A stretch of 64,000 nt of DNA from Flavobacterium sp. Sd200. GTDB lineage: Bacteria; Bacteroidota; Bacteroidia; Flavobacteriales; Flavobacteriaceae. The stretch spans positions 124,001 through 188,000 of the forward strand of contig NZ_WUMN01000002.1 of assembly GCF_009826935.1 (NCBI RefSeq), given 5' to 3'. Under the pieces are notes generated by a model. The model did not search any database. It saw nothing but the letters and a program-made list of their open reading frames with translations, and was not told where the DNA came from. The position numbers and the translations under genes were made by a program. Of the stretch, positions 46,473-55,417 are shown in pieces; position 1 is the stretch's first letter; every line of letters begins with the position of its first letter.

Positions 46473-48904
46473 GCTATTCCCATTTCAAGCAAATGCTGTT
46501 TTACTTTTTCTTCAAAATCGGTTGCCTGTTCCTCAAGTTGCGGCAGGGTATCGTGGTAGCGTTCGGCAAGTTCTTTAATGCGCTGTGCCAGCCTTTGGCT
46601 TATGCGCTCCATTTCGCCCATTACGTTTTCCTGTAGGCTTTGCATCCATTTTACATCTACCACCAGGCGCTTTATGTCATCCTCGGTCAGGGTTGGGTAA
46701 AGCGCAATTACCTTTTTCTCCTGGGAAGCCAGTACAGCTTTTAGCATTGCGGTTAACTTAGTTACCAATTCAACGTTTGCTAAATACTTATCTAATACGG
46801 CTATTTCTTCTTTAGGGGCTTTCTCTGCTTTTTTAGCCTTTAGTAGTTTTTTTACTTCTCCGGCATTTACTTTTTCAAGGTCTTCAAACAGGCCGCCTTC
46901 TGTATTTTGTTCTTCTTCAATTTCTGCTATGGTCACTTTAGCATTTTCAGCATCGATTTGTAGTGAAGTAATCGCAAAGTTTTCATCTCTAAAATATTGT
47001 TCAACCAAAAGCTCAGCGGGTAGCATACGGCCTATAACCCCGGCAAGCCCTTCTGTCACTTTTTCTTTATCTTTCGCGCCTTCTTTTTTGGCTTTGGTAA
47101 TGGTTACATGGCGTGTCCATTCTTTACCGGCCTGCCATCCGTCCAGCGATACTAAATATAAATCGTCCTGCATGGCCTGGTTCCAGTAATCCATTAGGTG
47201 TTGGTACACATCATACTCGTTTATAAGGGTATTGTCAGCAAACACCTGTAGTAATTGCTGCCCCAGTAGCTGTACTTCTTCTTTCGGGTGGCAGCCTATA
47301 TCAAGCGTTTTCAAATGCTCGGCGGCATTGGCCGCCCAAGCTTTAAACTGCTTAGAAATGTTATAATGGTAATCCTGAAACTCCCCATGCGAAAATATAA
47401 ATTGCTTTATTTCTGCTTCCGGTATTCTCAGTTTTACATACTTACTGTCTATATCTTCAAAAAGGTCATTACGTAGTTCAGGGTAGGCTTTCCAGTATGT
47501 TGCCAGCGCATCGATATCCGCTTTAGGAATACCGCCCTTTACATGAGCAAGCAAATCCTGTATATCTTCAGTTTCCTGACTGTCAATGTAGCGAGGAATA
47601 TTCAGGTTGTAATCGTTTTTAGTATCCGCAATTTCCGAAAGCGGAACCATCCGACTGTATTTTGCCAATTCTTCCTGAGCGTTGAAAACATCGGTAATTT
47701 TACGAATGTCCTGCTCCCTAAGCCTGTTTTTGTTGCCATCTTTTACAAAACCTTTACTGGCATCAATCATAAAAATACCTTTACGATGTGCGGCATTTTC
47801 TTTGTCTATAACAATAATACAGGCAGGTATACCTGTACCGTAAAACAGGTTCGCAGGTAAACCTATAATACCTTTTATCAATCCTTTTTTAATTATGTTT
47901 TTTCGTATCTCTCCTTCGGCATTTCCTCTAAATAGTACACCGTGCGGAAGGATAACAGCACCCTTGCCATTACTTTTTAATGAGCGGATTATGTGCAGCA
48001 GGAAAGCGTAATCTCCATTTTTATCCGGTGGTACTCCCATAGAAAAACGCTCATACTCGTCGTTATCGGTCTGCACACCGTTTGTCCAGCTCTTAAGCGA
48101 AAAAGGCGGGTTTGCTACACAATAGTCAAACGTTTTTAGATTACCATTGGCTTCCTTAAAAAATGGCCGTGAAAGTGTGTTATCAGCATATATGGAAGCA
48201 GTTGGCGCATTGTGCAATATCATGTTCATACGCGCAAGGTTGGCTGTAGAAATTTCTTTTTCCTGGCCGTAAAGGTCAACCATTTTCTGTGCTTCAGCAC
48301 CCACTTTTAAAAGCAGAGATCCCGATCCACAGGCCGGGTCATAAACTGTAGTTTGCGCTGTAGAATTTGATTTATTGATCCCAATAATCTTAGCCAAAAC
48401 ACGGCTTACCTCCGCTGGAGTATAAAACTGTCCTTTACTTTTACCACTCTCGGTAGCAAAGTGGCGCATCAGGAACTCGTACGCATCACCCATAATATCA
48501 TCGCCCTCAGCAGTATTCTTACTAAAGTCGAGTTTAGGATCATTAAATATTAAAATGAGGTTACCTACAGTATCCACCAAATCTTTGCCTTTGCCCAGTT
48601 TACCCTCGTCGTTAAAATCAGGAAAATCAGACAGTCGGTTGGCTTCTTTAATTGGGTTCAATATTTTTTTATTGATGTCGTCGCCAATGTTAGGAGTACC
48701 CACCAATTTAAGCATGTCGTTAAAGGTAGCCCCCTCCGGTAACTGTATAGGAGCATAAGGGTCATCGGCATACTTGTCAGATATGTACTTTACAAAAAGC
48801 ATTGTCAGTACATAATCTTTATATTGCGAAGCATCCATGCCTCCGCGTAATTCATCACAACTCGCCCATAATGAGCTATATAATTCAGACTTTTTAATTG
48901 CCAT
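46466..48904 (-). CDS. hsdM: Type I restriction-modification DNA adenine methyltransferase subunit M
   Basis: An 812-residue HsdM. An N-terminal helical domain (SLWASCDELRGGMDASQYKD) is followed by the methyltransferase with SAM motif DPACGSG (189-195) and catalytic NPPF (265-268), the signature of N6-adenine methylation. It is about 300 residues longer than classic HsdM; the extra C-terminal part is charged and helical (VKKLLKAKKAEKAPKEEIAV) and ends in a coiled coil. First gene of the seven-gene operon, with 122 bases between its start and the terminator of the XRE gene, so it has its own promoter. Confidence 0.95.
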   Translation of the reverse strand: MAIKKSELYSSLWASCDELRGGMDASQYKDYVLTMLFVKYISDKYADDPYAPIQLPEGATFNDMLKLVGTPNIGDDINKKILNPIKEANRLSDFPDFNDEGKLGKGKDLVDTVGNLILIFNDPKLDFSKNTAEGDDIMGDAYEFLMRHFATESGKSKGQFYTPAEVSRVLAKIIGINKSNSTAQTTVYDPACGSGSLLLKVGAEAQKMVDLYGQEKEISTANLARMNMILHNAPTASIYADNTLSRPFFKEANGNLKTFDYCVANPPFSLKSWTNGVQTDNDEYERFSMGVPPDKNGDYAFLLHIIRSLKSNGKGAVILPHGVLFRGNAEGEIRKNIIKKGLIKGIIGLPANLFYGTGIPACIIVIDKENAAHRKGIFMIDASKGFVKDGNKNRLREQDIRKITDVFNAQEELAKYSRMVPLSEIADTKNDYNLNIPRYIDSQETEDIQDLLAHVKGGIPKADIDALATYWKAYPELRNDLFEDIDSKYVKLRIPEAEIKQFIFSHGEFQDYHYNISKQFKAWAANAAEHLKTLDIGCHPKEEVQLLGQQLLQVFADNTLINEYDVYQHLMDYWNQAMQDDLYLVSLDGWQAGKEWTRHVTITKAKKEGAKDKEKVTEGLAGVIGRMLPAELLVEQYFRDENFAITSLQIDAENAKVTIAEIEEEQNTEGGLFEDLEKVNAGEVKKLLKAKKAEKAPKEEIAVLDKYLANVELVTKLTAMLKAVLASQEKKVIALYPTLTEDDIKRLVVDVKWMQSLQENVMGEMERISQRLAQRIKELAERYHDTLPQLEEQATDFEEKVKQHLLEMGIAW

Positions 48905-49026
48905 ATAATCGTATTCGGGATATTTTGATAGGTAGCTAATATACTTAAAACAATGTTAACAGAATGGCGGAAAATCCCCACATTTTATCAAAAAGTATAT
49001 TTTATTTTTGAACGTAAAATAAAAAA

Positions 49027-49048
49027 GAGACCACCTTTCAGCGGTCTC
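49027..49048 (-). terminator. Intrinsic terminator of the XRE gene
   Basis: GAGACC (49027-49032) and GGTCTC (49043-49048); on the minus strand the stem is followed by TTTTTTATTTTA. It separates the XRE gene from hsdM. Confidence 0.8.
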
Positions 49049-49073
49049 CATCAGTAACAGTAAAACGAGTTTA

Positions 49074-49463
49074 CTATTTATTTAAAAGCTTCTCCAAGTA
49101 AGCTACTTTATCTTTTTCGGCTTGAACTAATCTCTCATAAAGTTCTACAACTTTATCGAGTGGATTAAAATTGCACGTGTTGTGAGTCCCTATCGGCCCT
49201 TGATTAATACTATTATCGCTAAAATTATTGAAATAATTTATCACAGCCTCCTCAGAAAAATTCTTAATCGCTTCCACAGTCACACCAAGAGCTTTGGCCA
49301 CTTCAGCCAGTTTTTCATCTTCAACTACTTCACTGTTCTCCAAAATAGAAATAGCCTGCTGGTTTGTTCCCATTGCCTGGGCAAGGGCTTCCTGTTTCAT
49401 ATTACGCAGTTCGCGAATACGGCTGATTTTACGTCCTATATGGTTTGGTTTTGTCGTGTTCAT
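49074..49463 (-). CDS. XRE-family helix-turn-helix regulator
   Basis: A 129-residue protein starting at 49463 (MNTTKPNHIGRKISRIREL). Residues 10-65 are a Cro/C1-type helix-turn-helix (MKQEALAQAMGTNQQAISIL). The tail has SINQGPIGTHNTCNFNPLDK and a short coiled coil (LYERLVQAEKDKVAYLEKLL) for oligomerisation. It lies between hsdM and the divergent HEPN-like gene and has three TGTACCA motifs upstream, so it may repress itself and the 49629 operon. Confidence 0.88.
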   Translation of the reverse strand: MNTTKPNHIGRKISRIRELRNMKQEALAQAMGTNQQAISILENSEVVEDEKLAEVAKALGVTVEAIKNFSEEAVINYFNNFSDNSINQGPIGTHNTCNFNPLDKVVELYERLVQAEKDKVAYLEKLLNK

Positions 49464-49520
49464 AATCAAAGGTATAAAATTGAAAATAAAGTGCCACCCT
49501 GTAAAATACATTGAAAACCA

Positions 49521-49611
49521 TGTACCATACATCGGAAATTGATTTGGTACAGGATAAGCAATGATTTACTTGTGCTTCATAACAAAAATACAATTTTTCA
49601 ATGATGTACCA
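49521..49611. promoter_or_regulatory. Three TGTACCA motifs, candidate XRE operator
   Basis: TGTACCA at 49521-49527, its inverse TGGTACA at 49545-49551 and TGTACCA at 49605-49611, all within the 165-base gap between the XRE gene and the divergent HEPN-like gene. The first two make a dyad with a 17-base spacer. Confidence 0.5.
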
Positions 49612-49628
49612 CTTTAAAACGTAAGATT

Positions 49629-50822
49629 ATGAACGATTCCATTCAAATTAAGCAAAGCGATCCTTCAGCAGGAATTCTCAAAGAATTAACCGAAAAGGTA
49701 ATAAAGGTTGCCCCAATGCAAGATATTTATATCTCTGTCGCCAATACAGCACCGGAGACGAGATTTATATTGTTTGTAGATACCACCTTTACACGTATTG
49801 ACAATGACCTGCTGGAGCCACTCAACCAGGTATTTGAAGACTATCTCTCGATTACCTATAATGTGTTTTCGGGTGATTATGCGGCTGACGCCATACGCAA
49901 GGGCAACCTCTATTTTATTGAGCACTGCGTTTTAGGCCAGCTGGCTTACACAAATACCGAAGCTAAAACTAACTTCCACCCTGAGAGCATACAGCCATCT
50001 ATTTTAATTCCACGTGCCAAGAAACAATTTAAAAGGGCAATGGGCAAAGTAGATGGCAGGTATACCACCTTTCCTAAAAGTCTGAAGAATGAGAAATATG
50101 TGGATGCGGCGTATACATTACATCAAATGATGGAACAGCTGTTCAAAATTGCAGAAGAATTTATTTTAGGGAAACAGCTTTTTGCAAAAGATATTTCGGA
50201 ACACCAAACTGCACTTACGGGCTATGTGCCAGGCATTGCAACATTATTTGACATCGAACACGAAGAAGATGTTTGCTTGCTGGAACTACTTCATTCCGCA
50301 TACCTGGCATTCAGGCACAAAAACCATTTGCATATTTCCCGCGCAGATATTGAAAAACTTTTGTGTAAGACGCAATCCCTACGAAAAGAAATAGAACGGC
50401 TATTTATGGAAGCTGTTGCTAGATGCTACGAAAAAATAGAGACAGACCAGACTACTCCGGCTAGGGAGGATAAACACGAATTGGAAAACACAGTAAATGA
50501 TGAAGCCGGAAAGGAATCCCCTCCGCGGCCGAAATTACCAAAATATATGTTGACTGATACAGAGGGTTATGTATGTAATCTTAAGTTCAGCAGCTACTTT
50601 GACCTGTTTGTGGTTATTGAAGACTTAATAGAAATTTCATTGCATACGCTGTATAATGCCGATTCTGAGAACAGTGGATTTGTCAGGAATCCCCATTATC
50701 ACCTCGTAAGTGTACTAGAACTTATTAAGAAATTACTCCCTGGAGACACCGGCCAGACACTTACAGAGCTAAATGATTACCTGAATGCTGTAAATAATTT
50801 AAACGAGCAAATATCAATATAA
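49629..50822 (+). CDS. HEPN-like protein with fused C-terminal helper domain
   Basis: A 397-residue protein in three parts. Residues 1-115 resemble a degenerate nucleotidyltransferase-like fold (RFILFVDTTF, YNVFSGDYAADAIRKGNLYF). Residues 130-275 are helical with AYTLHQMMEQLFKIAEEFIL and FRHKNHLHI, which contains an R-x5-H spacing allowed for HEPN RNases. Residues 305-397 (FSSYFDLFVVIEDLIEISLH, PHYHLVSVLELIKKLLPGD) equal the separate small proteins at 31722 and 50859. It is divergent from the XRE gene and followed by the small helper gene. HEPN and NT assignments are by pattern only. Confidence 0.6.
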   Translation: MNDSIQIKQSDPSAGILKELTEKVIKVAPMQDIYISVANTAPETRFILFVDTTFTRIDNDLLEPLNQVFEDYLSITYNVFSGDYAADAIRKGNLYFIEHCVLGQLAYTNTEAKTNFHPESIQPSILIPRAKKQFKRAMGKVDGRYTTFPKSLKNEKYVDAAYTLHQMMEQLFKIAEEFILGKQLFAKDISEHQTALTGYVPGIATLFDIEHEEDVCLLELLHSAYLAFRHKNHLHISRADIEKLLCKTQSLRKEIERLFMEAVARCYEKIETDQTTPAREDKHELENTVNDEAGKESPPRPKLPKYMLTDTEGYVCNLKFSSYFDLFVVIEDLIEISLHTLYNADSENSGFVRNPHYHLVSVLELIKKLLPGDTGQTLTELNDYLNAVNNLNEQISI

Positions 50823-50858
50823 ATGAAGTGCTGAAAAGCTATAAATTGATGTGGCGAT

Positions 50859-51209
50859 ATGAAAAAAGAAAGAAAAAAAGCGATAAAAAAGTTCGCAAAC
50901 GCAGAGACCAGAATGTGGATGTTCACCACATTAGCTGAGGATACAGGTGATGACAGCTTTGAAGCCCGGCTGCATTTTGATAGTTACAGTGACTTGATGT
51001 ATACCGTTTCAGACCTTCTAAAGATTTCCATGCACGCAATGTATCACGATGGTGATACAAATTCAGGCGAGATAGCAGAGCCGGGTTACCATGTTATAAG
51101 CGTTTTGAGGATAGCATCCCAACTATTACCCTTGAATGAATCGGAGGTTTTGGATAACTGCCATAGACTTTATTTGAAACTGGAAGAACTTAAAAACAGT
51201 AAAAACTAA
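50859..51209 (+). CDS. Small HEPN-linked helper domain protein (second copy)
   Basis: A 116-residue protein with LHFDSYSDLMYTVSDLLKIS, PGYHVISVLRIASQLLPLNE and a Lys-rich N-terminus. It matches the C-terminal domain of the upstream protein and the gene at 31722. It lies 36 bases after the 49629 gene and is clearly co-transcribed. Function unknown; the repeated association with HEPN-like proteins suggests a partner or inhibitor. Confidence 0.7.
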   Translation: MKKERKKAIKKFANAETRMWMFTTLAEDTGDDSFEARLHFDSYSDLMYTVSDLLKISMHAMYHDGDTNSGEIAEPGYHVISVLRIASQLLPLNESEVLDNCHRLYLKLEELKNSKN

Positions 51210-51312
51210 AAGGCATTTTCTATAATAAAAAATAAATCAATAAATAACAGTAAAAGTTTGGCGACTCACATCAAAAATCGACTCCGGAGATTTTTTAGCC
51301 CACTGCGCAAGG

Positions 51313-51365
51313 GCAAGTTGTTTTGAGCTGCTGAAGTATTTCAAGCAGCTCAAGACACAACTTGC
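51313..51365. repeat. Long stem-loop, 18 base pairs
   Basis: GCAAGTTGT (51313-51321) and TGAGCTGCT (51324-51332) pair with AGCAGCTCA (51344-51352) and ACAACTTGC (51357-51365) across a 2/4-base internal loop; the terminal loop is 11 bases. It lies 104 bases after the helper gene; it could be a structured RNA, a transfer or replication origin element, or a processed 3' end. Confidence 0.5.
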
Positions 51366-51660
51366 TGTTGCTACGCGGCAACATTTTAGATAAAGGAAAT
51401 AAACTGAAAAGGGTATCAAGCCCTTTTTGTTTTGTCCGGAACAAATCATCTTTTCCACAAGGAAAAAAAGGCTAATAAATTCAATAAACTAATCAAGTTT
51501 ACCCCTTGATGGCATGCCTGTAGGGTGCCCACCCGAAGATTCAGTATATCATTTAACTGGTTTACTTGCCAAATAATAAAGCAGGTAGATTTAAAGGTTA
51601 TATAGCTAACCTGGTGGCTTGGAAGTAGGTAATAAAACTATAAGGTTTTAAAAGTATAAA

Positions 51661-51877
51661 AGCGGTAAAGCGGTTTTATTACCTTTTTAAAATTTTACCA
51701 AAAAGCTTCTTTTTAAGGAGTGTGCTTTAGAGCTAAAGTGCAAAACAATTTGGTGATAAGGTAAAGTTAGAACACATCCTACCAGGAACCTATATTGGTC
51801 GGCAGTCCTGATGGCTGCCCGCTTGTATAAATTCCCTGCAAACCCACCTTTTTATAATCTTTGGCACCTTGCAGGGA
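51661..51877. repeat. Diverged direct repeat, copy A
   Basis: About 217 bases that align along their whole length with 55418-55630. The most conserved part is GGTCGGCAGYCCTGATGGCT, a hairpin (51801-51819). The copies flank the AraC, serine hydrolase and S41 genes. Confidence 0.65.
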
Positions 51878-52242
51878 TAAAAATGTTGCTGCTAACTATT
51901 AACTATTCCAAAACAGCTGCTCCGTTATTTAATCTCAAAAAACAGAGGCCAAAAACTCAATTATTGACTGCGCCTAACAGGCGTGCTGAGCAATAAATAA
52001 TATTTTGATTATAAATGATTGTGTTGAAAATATTTTGGTGTAAGATCGGCAACTACGTTACTAAATCATTGATTAGTCGGAATCTATTCAGTAACTTCGC
52101 ACAACATGTTCTAAGCGGCAATGCGTGTCGCAGGCTAAACACAGGCACTGCGCCTAGCGTGGGAGTGTTGGTGTAATTTAGTTGCTGACATTACTATAAT
52201 AATCACAGTTTGAAAAATGATAGGATATAATTATTTTTACAA

Positions 52243-53037
52243 ATGCTAACTTTGAAAAAAGGTACATATTCGGGGGATGTAACTTGTGCGAAAAATATAA
52301 ATGGCATTATCGCATGTGTTACTGATTATAATATCAATGATTATAATAGCTCAATGCATTGTCACGAAAATGCTCACTTAAGCTTTATGATACAAGGTGG
52401 TTGTGTGGAGAAGAAAAGAGATGCTTTTGATATTAACCCAGGTAGTATTCAATACTACAGTTCCGGCGAAATGCATCAGGTCGTAAAAATCGCTAAACCT
52501 TCTCGAAGGGTTAATTTAGAATTGGAAGAAAGTTTTTTTGCTCAGTTTAACCTTGACGACACACAAGCAAGAGTTGCTATTTTGAAAAATCTGGAATTCA
52601 AATTTTTAATGATAAAGATTTACAAAGAATTGCTTACTTATGATTCTTTATCAGAAATATCTATCCAAATGTTATTGTTTCAATTAATAAGCCAGGAGCA
52701 ATATCATACCCAAACAAACAAACTCCCGCTTTGGATAAGTGCCGTTGAAGAATACTTGCATGATAACCCGGATGAAAAAGTATCATTGCACGAACTGGCG
52801 CTAATTACGAATATGCATCCCGTAACACTTTCAAAAAATTTTCCAAAATATTTTCATTGTACTATAGGGGAATATAAACGCCGCATAAAAATAGAAAAGT
52901 CGCTTACCCTAATTAAATCATCGAAATTGACACTAACTGACATTGCGTTAGAGTGCGGTTTTTTCGATCAAAACCACTTCATCAGAACATTCAAGCATAT
53001 CACAGGTTTTTTGCCGATGGAGTATAAGAAATCATAA
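52243..53037 (+). CDS. AraC-family transcriptional regulator
   Basis: A 264-residue AraC protein: an N-terminal cupin sensing domain (MHCHENAHLSFMIQGGCVEK, then FDINPGSIQYYSSGEMHQV) and a C-terminal double helix-turn-helix (VSLHELALITNMHPVTLSKN, LTLTDIALECGFFDQNHFIR, TFKHITGFLPMEY). It is the first gene of a three-gene plus-strand cargo and probably controls the serine hydrolase and S41 genes that follow. Ligand unknown. Confidence 0.9.
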   Translation: MLTLKKGTYSGDVTCAKNINGIIACVTDYNINDYNSSMHCHENAHLSFMIQGGCVEKKRDAFDINPGSIQYYSSGEMHQVVKIAKPSRRVNLELEESFFAQFNLDDTQARVAILKNLEFKFLMIKIYKELLTYDSLSEISIQMLLFQLISQEQYHTQTNKLPLWISAVEEYLHDNPDEKVSLHELALITNMHPVTLSKNFPKYFHCTIGEYKRRIKIEKSLTLIKSSKLTLTDIALECGFFDQNHFIRTFKHITGFLPMEYKKS

Positions 53038-53112
53038 AATTCTTAATGGCTAAATTCATGCTATTTATTCTTTTCGACACAAAATAATTTTGCTCAATAA
53101 CGTAAAATTTAG

Positions 53113-54222
53113 ATGTCTGTGAAACAAAATAGAAAGATTTTATTTTTAGTCGTTACCCTTCCTCTTTTAGTAATTCAGTATTCCTGCCGTTCGGTAACTG
53201 CTCTAAATGGGAAAAAAGTAAGTGCATCCGATATTGACCACTTTATTAAAAAACAGGTTGATACTTTTCATTTACCAAGCGTATCAATTGCATTCATTGA
53301 TGATGGAAAAATAGCTTATTATAAAGAGTTCGGTTATTCCAATATAAAAAATAAAAGTAAAGCTGACCGGAACTCTATGTACGAGGCATGTTCTATGAGC
53401 AAGCCTGTGTTTGCTTATTTCATAATGAAGATGAAGGAAAAAGGCATTATAAATATTGACACTCCATTGTATCAATATTTGTCTTATCCTGAAATTGAAT
53501 ATGATAATCGCAACAAATTAATCACAGCAAGAATGATCCTGTCCCATACTTCAGGTTTACCAAACTGGCATGAATATGAACCTGCTGATCCAAACCTTCA
53601 TGTACCCGAAGGCGCTCAATATTTAAAGTTTAATCCCGGCACTGCCTATAATTATTCAGGGGAAGGATATCAATATTTGGTTAATGTTATTGCCCACTTA
53701 TTGCATACTGATGTAAAAAGCCTGTCTGATACCGTATATAAGGAAGTTTGTAAACCCCTTCAAATGAAACACGCGTGTTTTGGCTGGAACCAATATGTTG
53801 CACAACATAAAGTAACGGGGTACCGTCAAAATGAAAATGATGGCAATAATATGCCAGGCACATTAAAAAAGTTTGAAGAGTTTAGTGCGGCAGGCGGGTT
53901 GCATACCAACGCAATTGACTACGCAAATTTTGTAATTGCGCTGATGGATGAAAAAGGATTATCAAAAAATACTTTTGAAGAGATGTTTGAACCGCAGATC
54001 AAGGTTCCTGATTCTGATGAAGCTGATTATTGGGGGCTTGGTTTGGCCATTAAAAAAACCAATTATGGAATCAGATATATGCACAGCGGAAATAATGGTG
54101 ATTTTACGAGTTATTTCGTTATGTATAAAGATTTAAAAAGAGGTTTTGTCTTTTTTACAAACTGTAACAGGGCGGGTGACTTATTCGATGTTTTATTGCC
54201 GCTATTCGAAAATGGAAACTAA
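53113..54222 (+). CDS. Serine hydrolase of the class C beta-lactamase/PBP-like family
   Basis: A 369-residue exported protein; the N-terminus ends in a lipobox-like IQYSC, so it is probably a lipoprotein. The catalytic motifs are SxxK in CSMSKPVF (Ser94, Lys97), Tyr in YNYSGEGY and HSGNNGDF near the end in place of the KTG triad. HTSGLPNW is typical of the esterase/peptidase branch rather than true lactamases. It lies 23 bases before the S41 gene. Likely substrates are peptidoglycan peptides or esters; antibiotic hydrolysis is not implied. Confidence 0.88.
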   Translation: MSVKQNRKILFLVVTLPLLVIQYSCRSVTALNGKKVSASDIDHFIKKQVDTFHLPSVSIAFIDDGKIAYYKEFGYSNIKNKSKADRNSMYEACSMSKPVFAYFIMKMKEKGIINIDTPLYQYLSYPEIEYDNRNKLITARMILSHTSGLPNWHEYEPADPNLHVPEGAQYLKFNPGTAYNYSGEGYQYLVNVIAHLLHTDVKSLSDTVYKEVCKPLQMKHACFGWNQYVAQHKVTGYRQNENDGNNMPGTLKKFEEFSAAGGLHTNAIDYANFVIALMDEKGLSKNTFEEMFEPQIKVPDSDEADYWGLGLAIKKTNYGIRYMHSGNNGDFTSYFVMYKDLKRGFVFFTNCNRAGDLFDVLLPLFENGN

Positions 54223-54245
54223 CAACAAACATAAAAAAAATTAAA

Positions 54246-55355
54246 ATGAAAAAAATTATCCTTGCATTGCTATCACTTTCTGTTAGTTTTGTTTTTGCCC
54301 AAAATCCGGTGTCCTATCCAAAGGACACTGCTATTTCAAAACCGGAATTAAATTTTGAAGTGTTATGGCATACTTTCGAAGACAACTATGCCTTCTTTAA
54401 GTTAAGGAATATTGACTGGCATGCCACCTATCAAAAATATAGGCCACTGATAAACGCCAATACCTCTGATGATTCTTTATATACGGTTTTTTCTCAGATG
54501 CTGGCTCCTTTTCATGACAATCATATCAACGTTATCGTTCCGGGAATAAAGCAATTCAAATCCGTGAAACCTTCGCAGTTCGTAAAAGAGTTCCCAACGG
54601 ATAGTTTACGTAACGCTTTTTGGAAAATGGTAGATTCTTCCTTATCGCAAAAACATTTTAAAGCGCTGCAATACGCAGGTCCTGAATTTAATCATGTACC
54701 TCTGTTTGCTTATTCGACTTCAAATGGCATTGGATACCTGCGTTTCAACAGATGCTTCGTTGATCAGGATTCCGATAATGTACCTGATGCAGTAGTTGCA
54801 GGTAAACTATTGGATAAGCTGTTTGCAAATTTTAAAGATGTGAAATCAATTATCGTAGATGTAAGAGATAATATTGGGGGCAATGATGAATTTGCTTATG
54901 AAGTCGCCGGCAGATTTACAACTAGTAAAGTAATTGGGATGCATAAAAAAACAAGAATAAGAAAGGGAGGATATGAAGATTTTGGGCAACTGGAAACATG
55001 GTATACTGAGCCCAAAGGTGTTTTTCAATTTACAAAACCTGTAGTAGTCTTAACGAATGACAAAACAGTAAGCGCCGGAGATTTATTTGCTTCGATAATG
55101 AGAGAACTGCCCAATGTAAAAATCGTCGGTTCAAACACACGCGGCATTTACTCAAATATGTATGGCTTTACACTTCCAAATGGGTGGCTTATTTCACTCT
55201 CTAATGAGCGGTACTACGACAACAAAATGATTTGTTATGAAGGAATCGGCGCACCTGTTGACATTCATGTTCTAAATACCCAAAATGATTTAATAAACCT
55301 GAATGACCCCGTATTAGACACAGCTATCAAAGAATTATTAAAGAACCGTAATTAA
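54246..55355 (+). CDS. S41-family (tail-specific) peptidase
   Basis: A 369-residue protein with signal peptide (MKKIILALLSLSVSFVFAQ). The S41 core has IIVDVRDNIGGNDEFA (about 202-217) and the catalytic Ser276 in TNDKTVSAGD, followed by GSNTRGIYSNMYGFTLPNGW. No PDZ domain is visible between the N-terminal helices and the core, as in the shorter retinol-binding-like S41 proteins of Bacteroidota. It is the last gene of the cargo operon; its stop is followed within 15 bases by a GC-rich dyad stretch and then by repeat copy B. Confidence 0.9.
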   Translation: MKKIILALLSLSVSFVFAQNPVSYPKDTAISKPELNFEVLWHTFEDNYAFFKLRNIDWHATYQKYRPLINANTSDDSLYTVFSQMLAPFHDNHINVIVPGIKQFKSVKPSQFVKEFPTDSLRNAFWKMVDSSLSQKHFKALQYAGPEFNHVPLFAYSTSNGIGYLRFNRCFVDQDSDNVPDAVVAGKLLDKLFANFKDVKSIIVDVRDNIGGNDEFAYEVAGRFTTSKVIGMHKKTRIRKGGYEDFGQLETWYTEPKGVFQFTKPVVVLTNDKTVSAGDLFASIMRELPNVKIVGSNTRGIYSNMYGFTLPNGWLISLSNERYYDNKMICYEGIGAPVDIHVLNTQNDLINLNDPVLDTAIKELLKNRN

Positions 55356-55417
55356 AGGAACTACCGCCAACATCGGCTTCCCACCACGGCAGCGACTTAA
55401 TAAAAACATACATTTTA

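Larger units (their letters stand above)
51210..52242. other. 1-kb non-coding, highly structured segment of the mobile backbone
   Basis: I find no convincing gene here. It contains a long imperfect hairpin (51313-51365), an 11-bp stem (51628-51638 with 51673-51683), the conserved hairpin GGCAGTCCTGATGGCTGCC (51801-51819) inside copy A of the diverged repeat, a CCCTGCAA/TTGCAGGG pair (51834-51841, 51869-51876), and a dyad-rich GC-richer stretch (about 52097-52170) before the AraC gene. Confidence 0.55.

Noticed and set aside
51237..51458. A 73-codon minus-strand open frame after the HEPN helper gene
   Set aside because: It covers the long stem-loop and has no domain or leader features; similar conserved non-coding DNA can keep such frames open by chance. 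I could not exclude a tiny gene.
53113..54222. The serine hydrolase as an antibiotic-resistance beta-lactamase
   Set aside because: The HSGNNG and HTSGLPNW motifs and the S41/AraC context fit the esterase/peptidase branch; there is no basis to claim drug hydrolysis.
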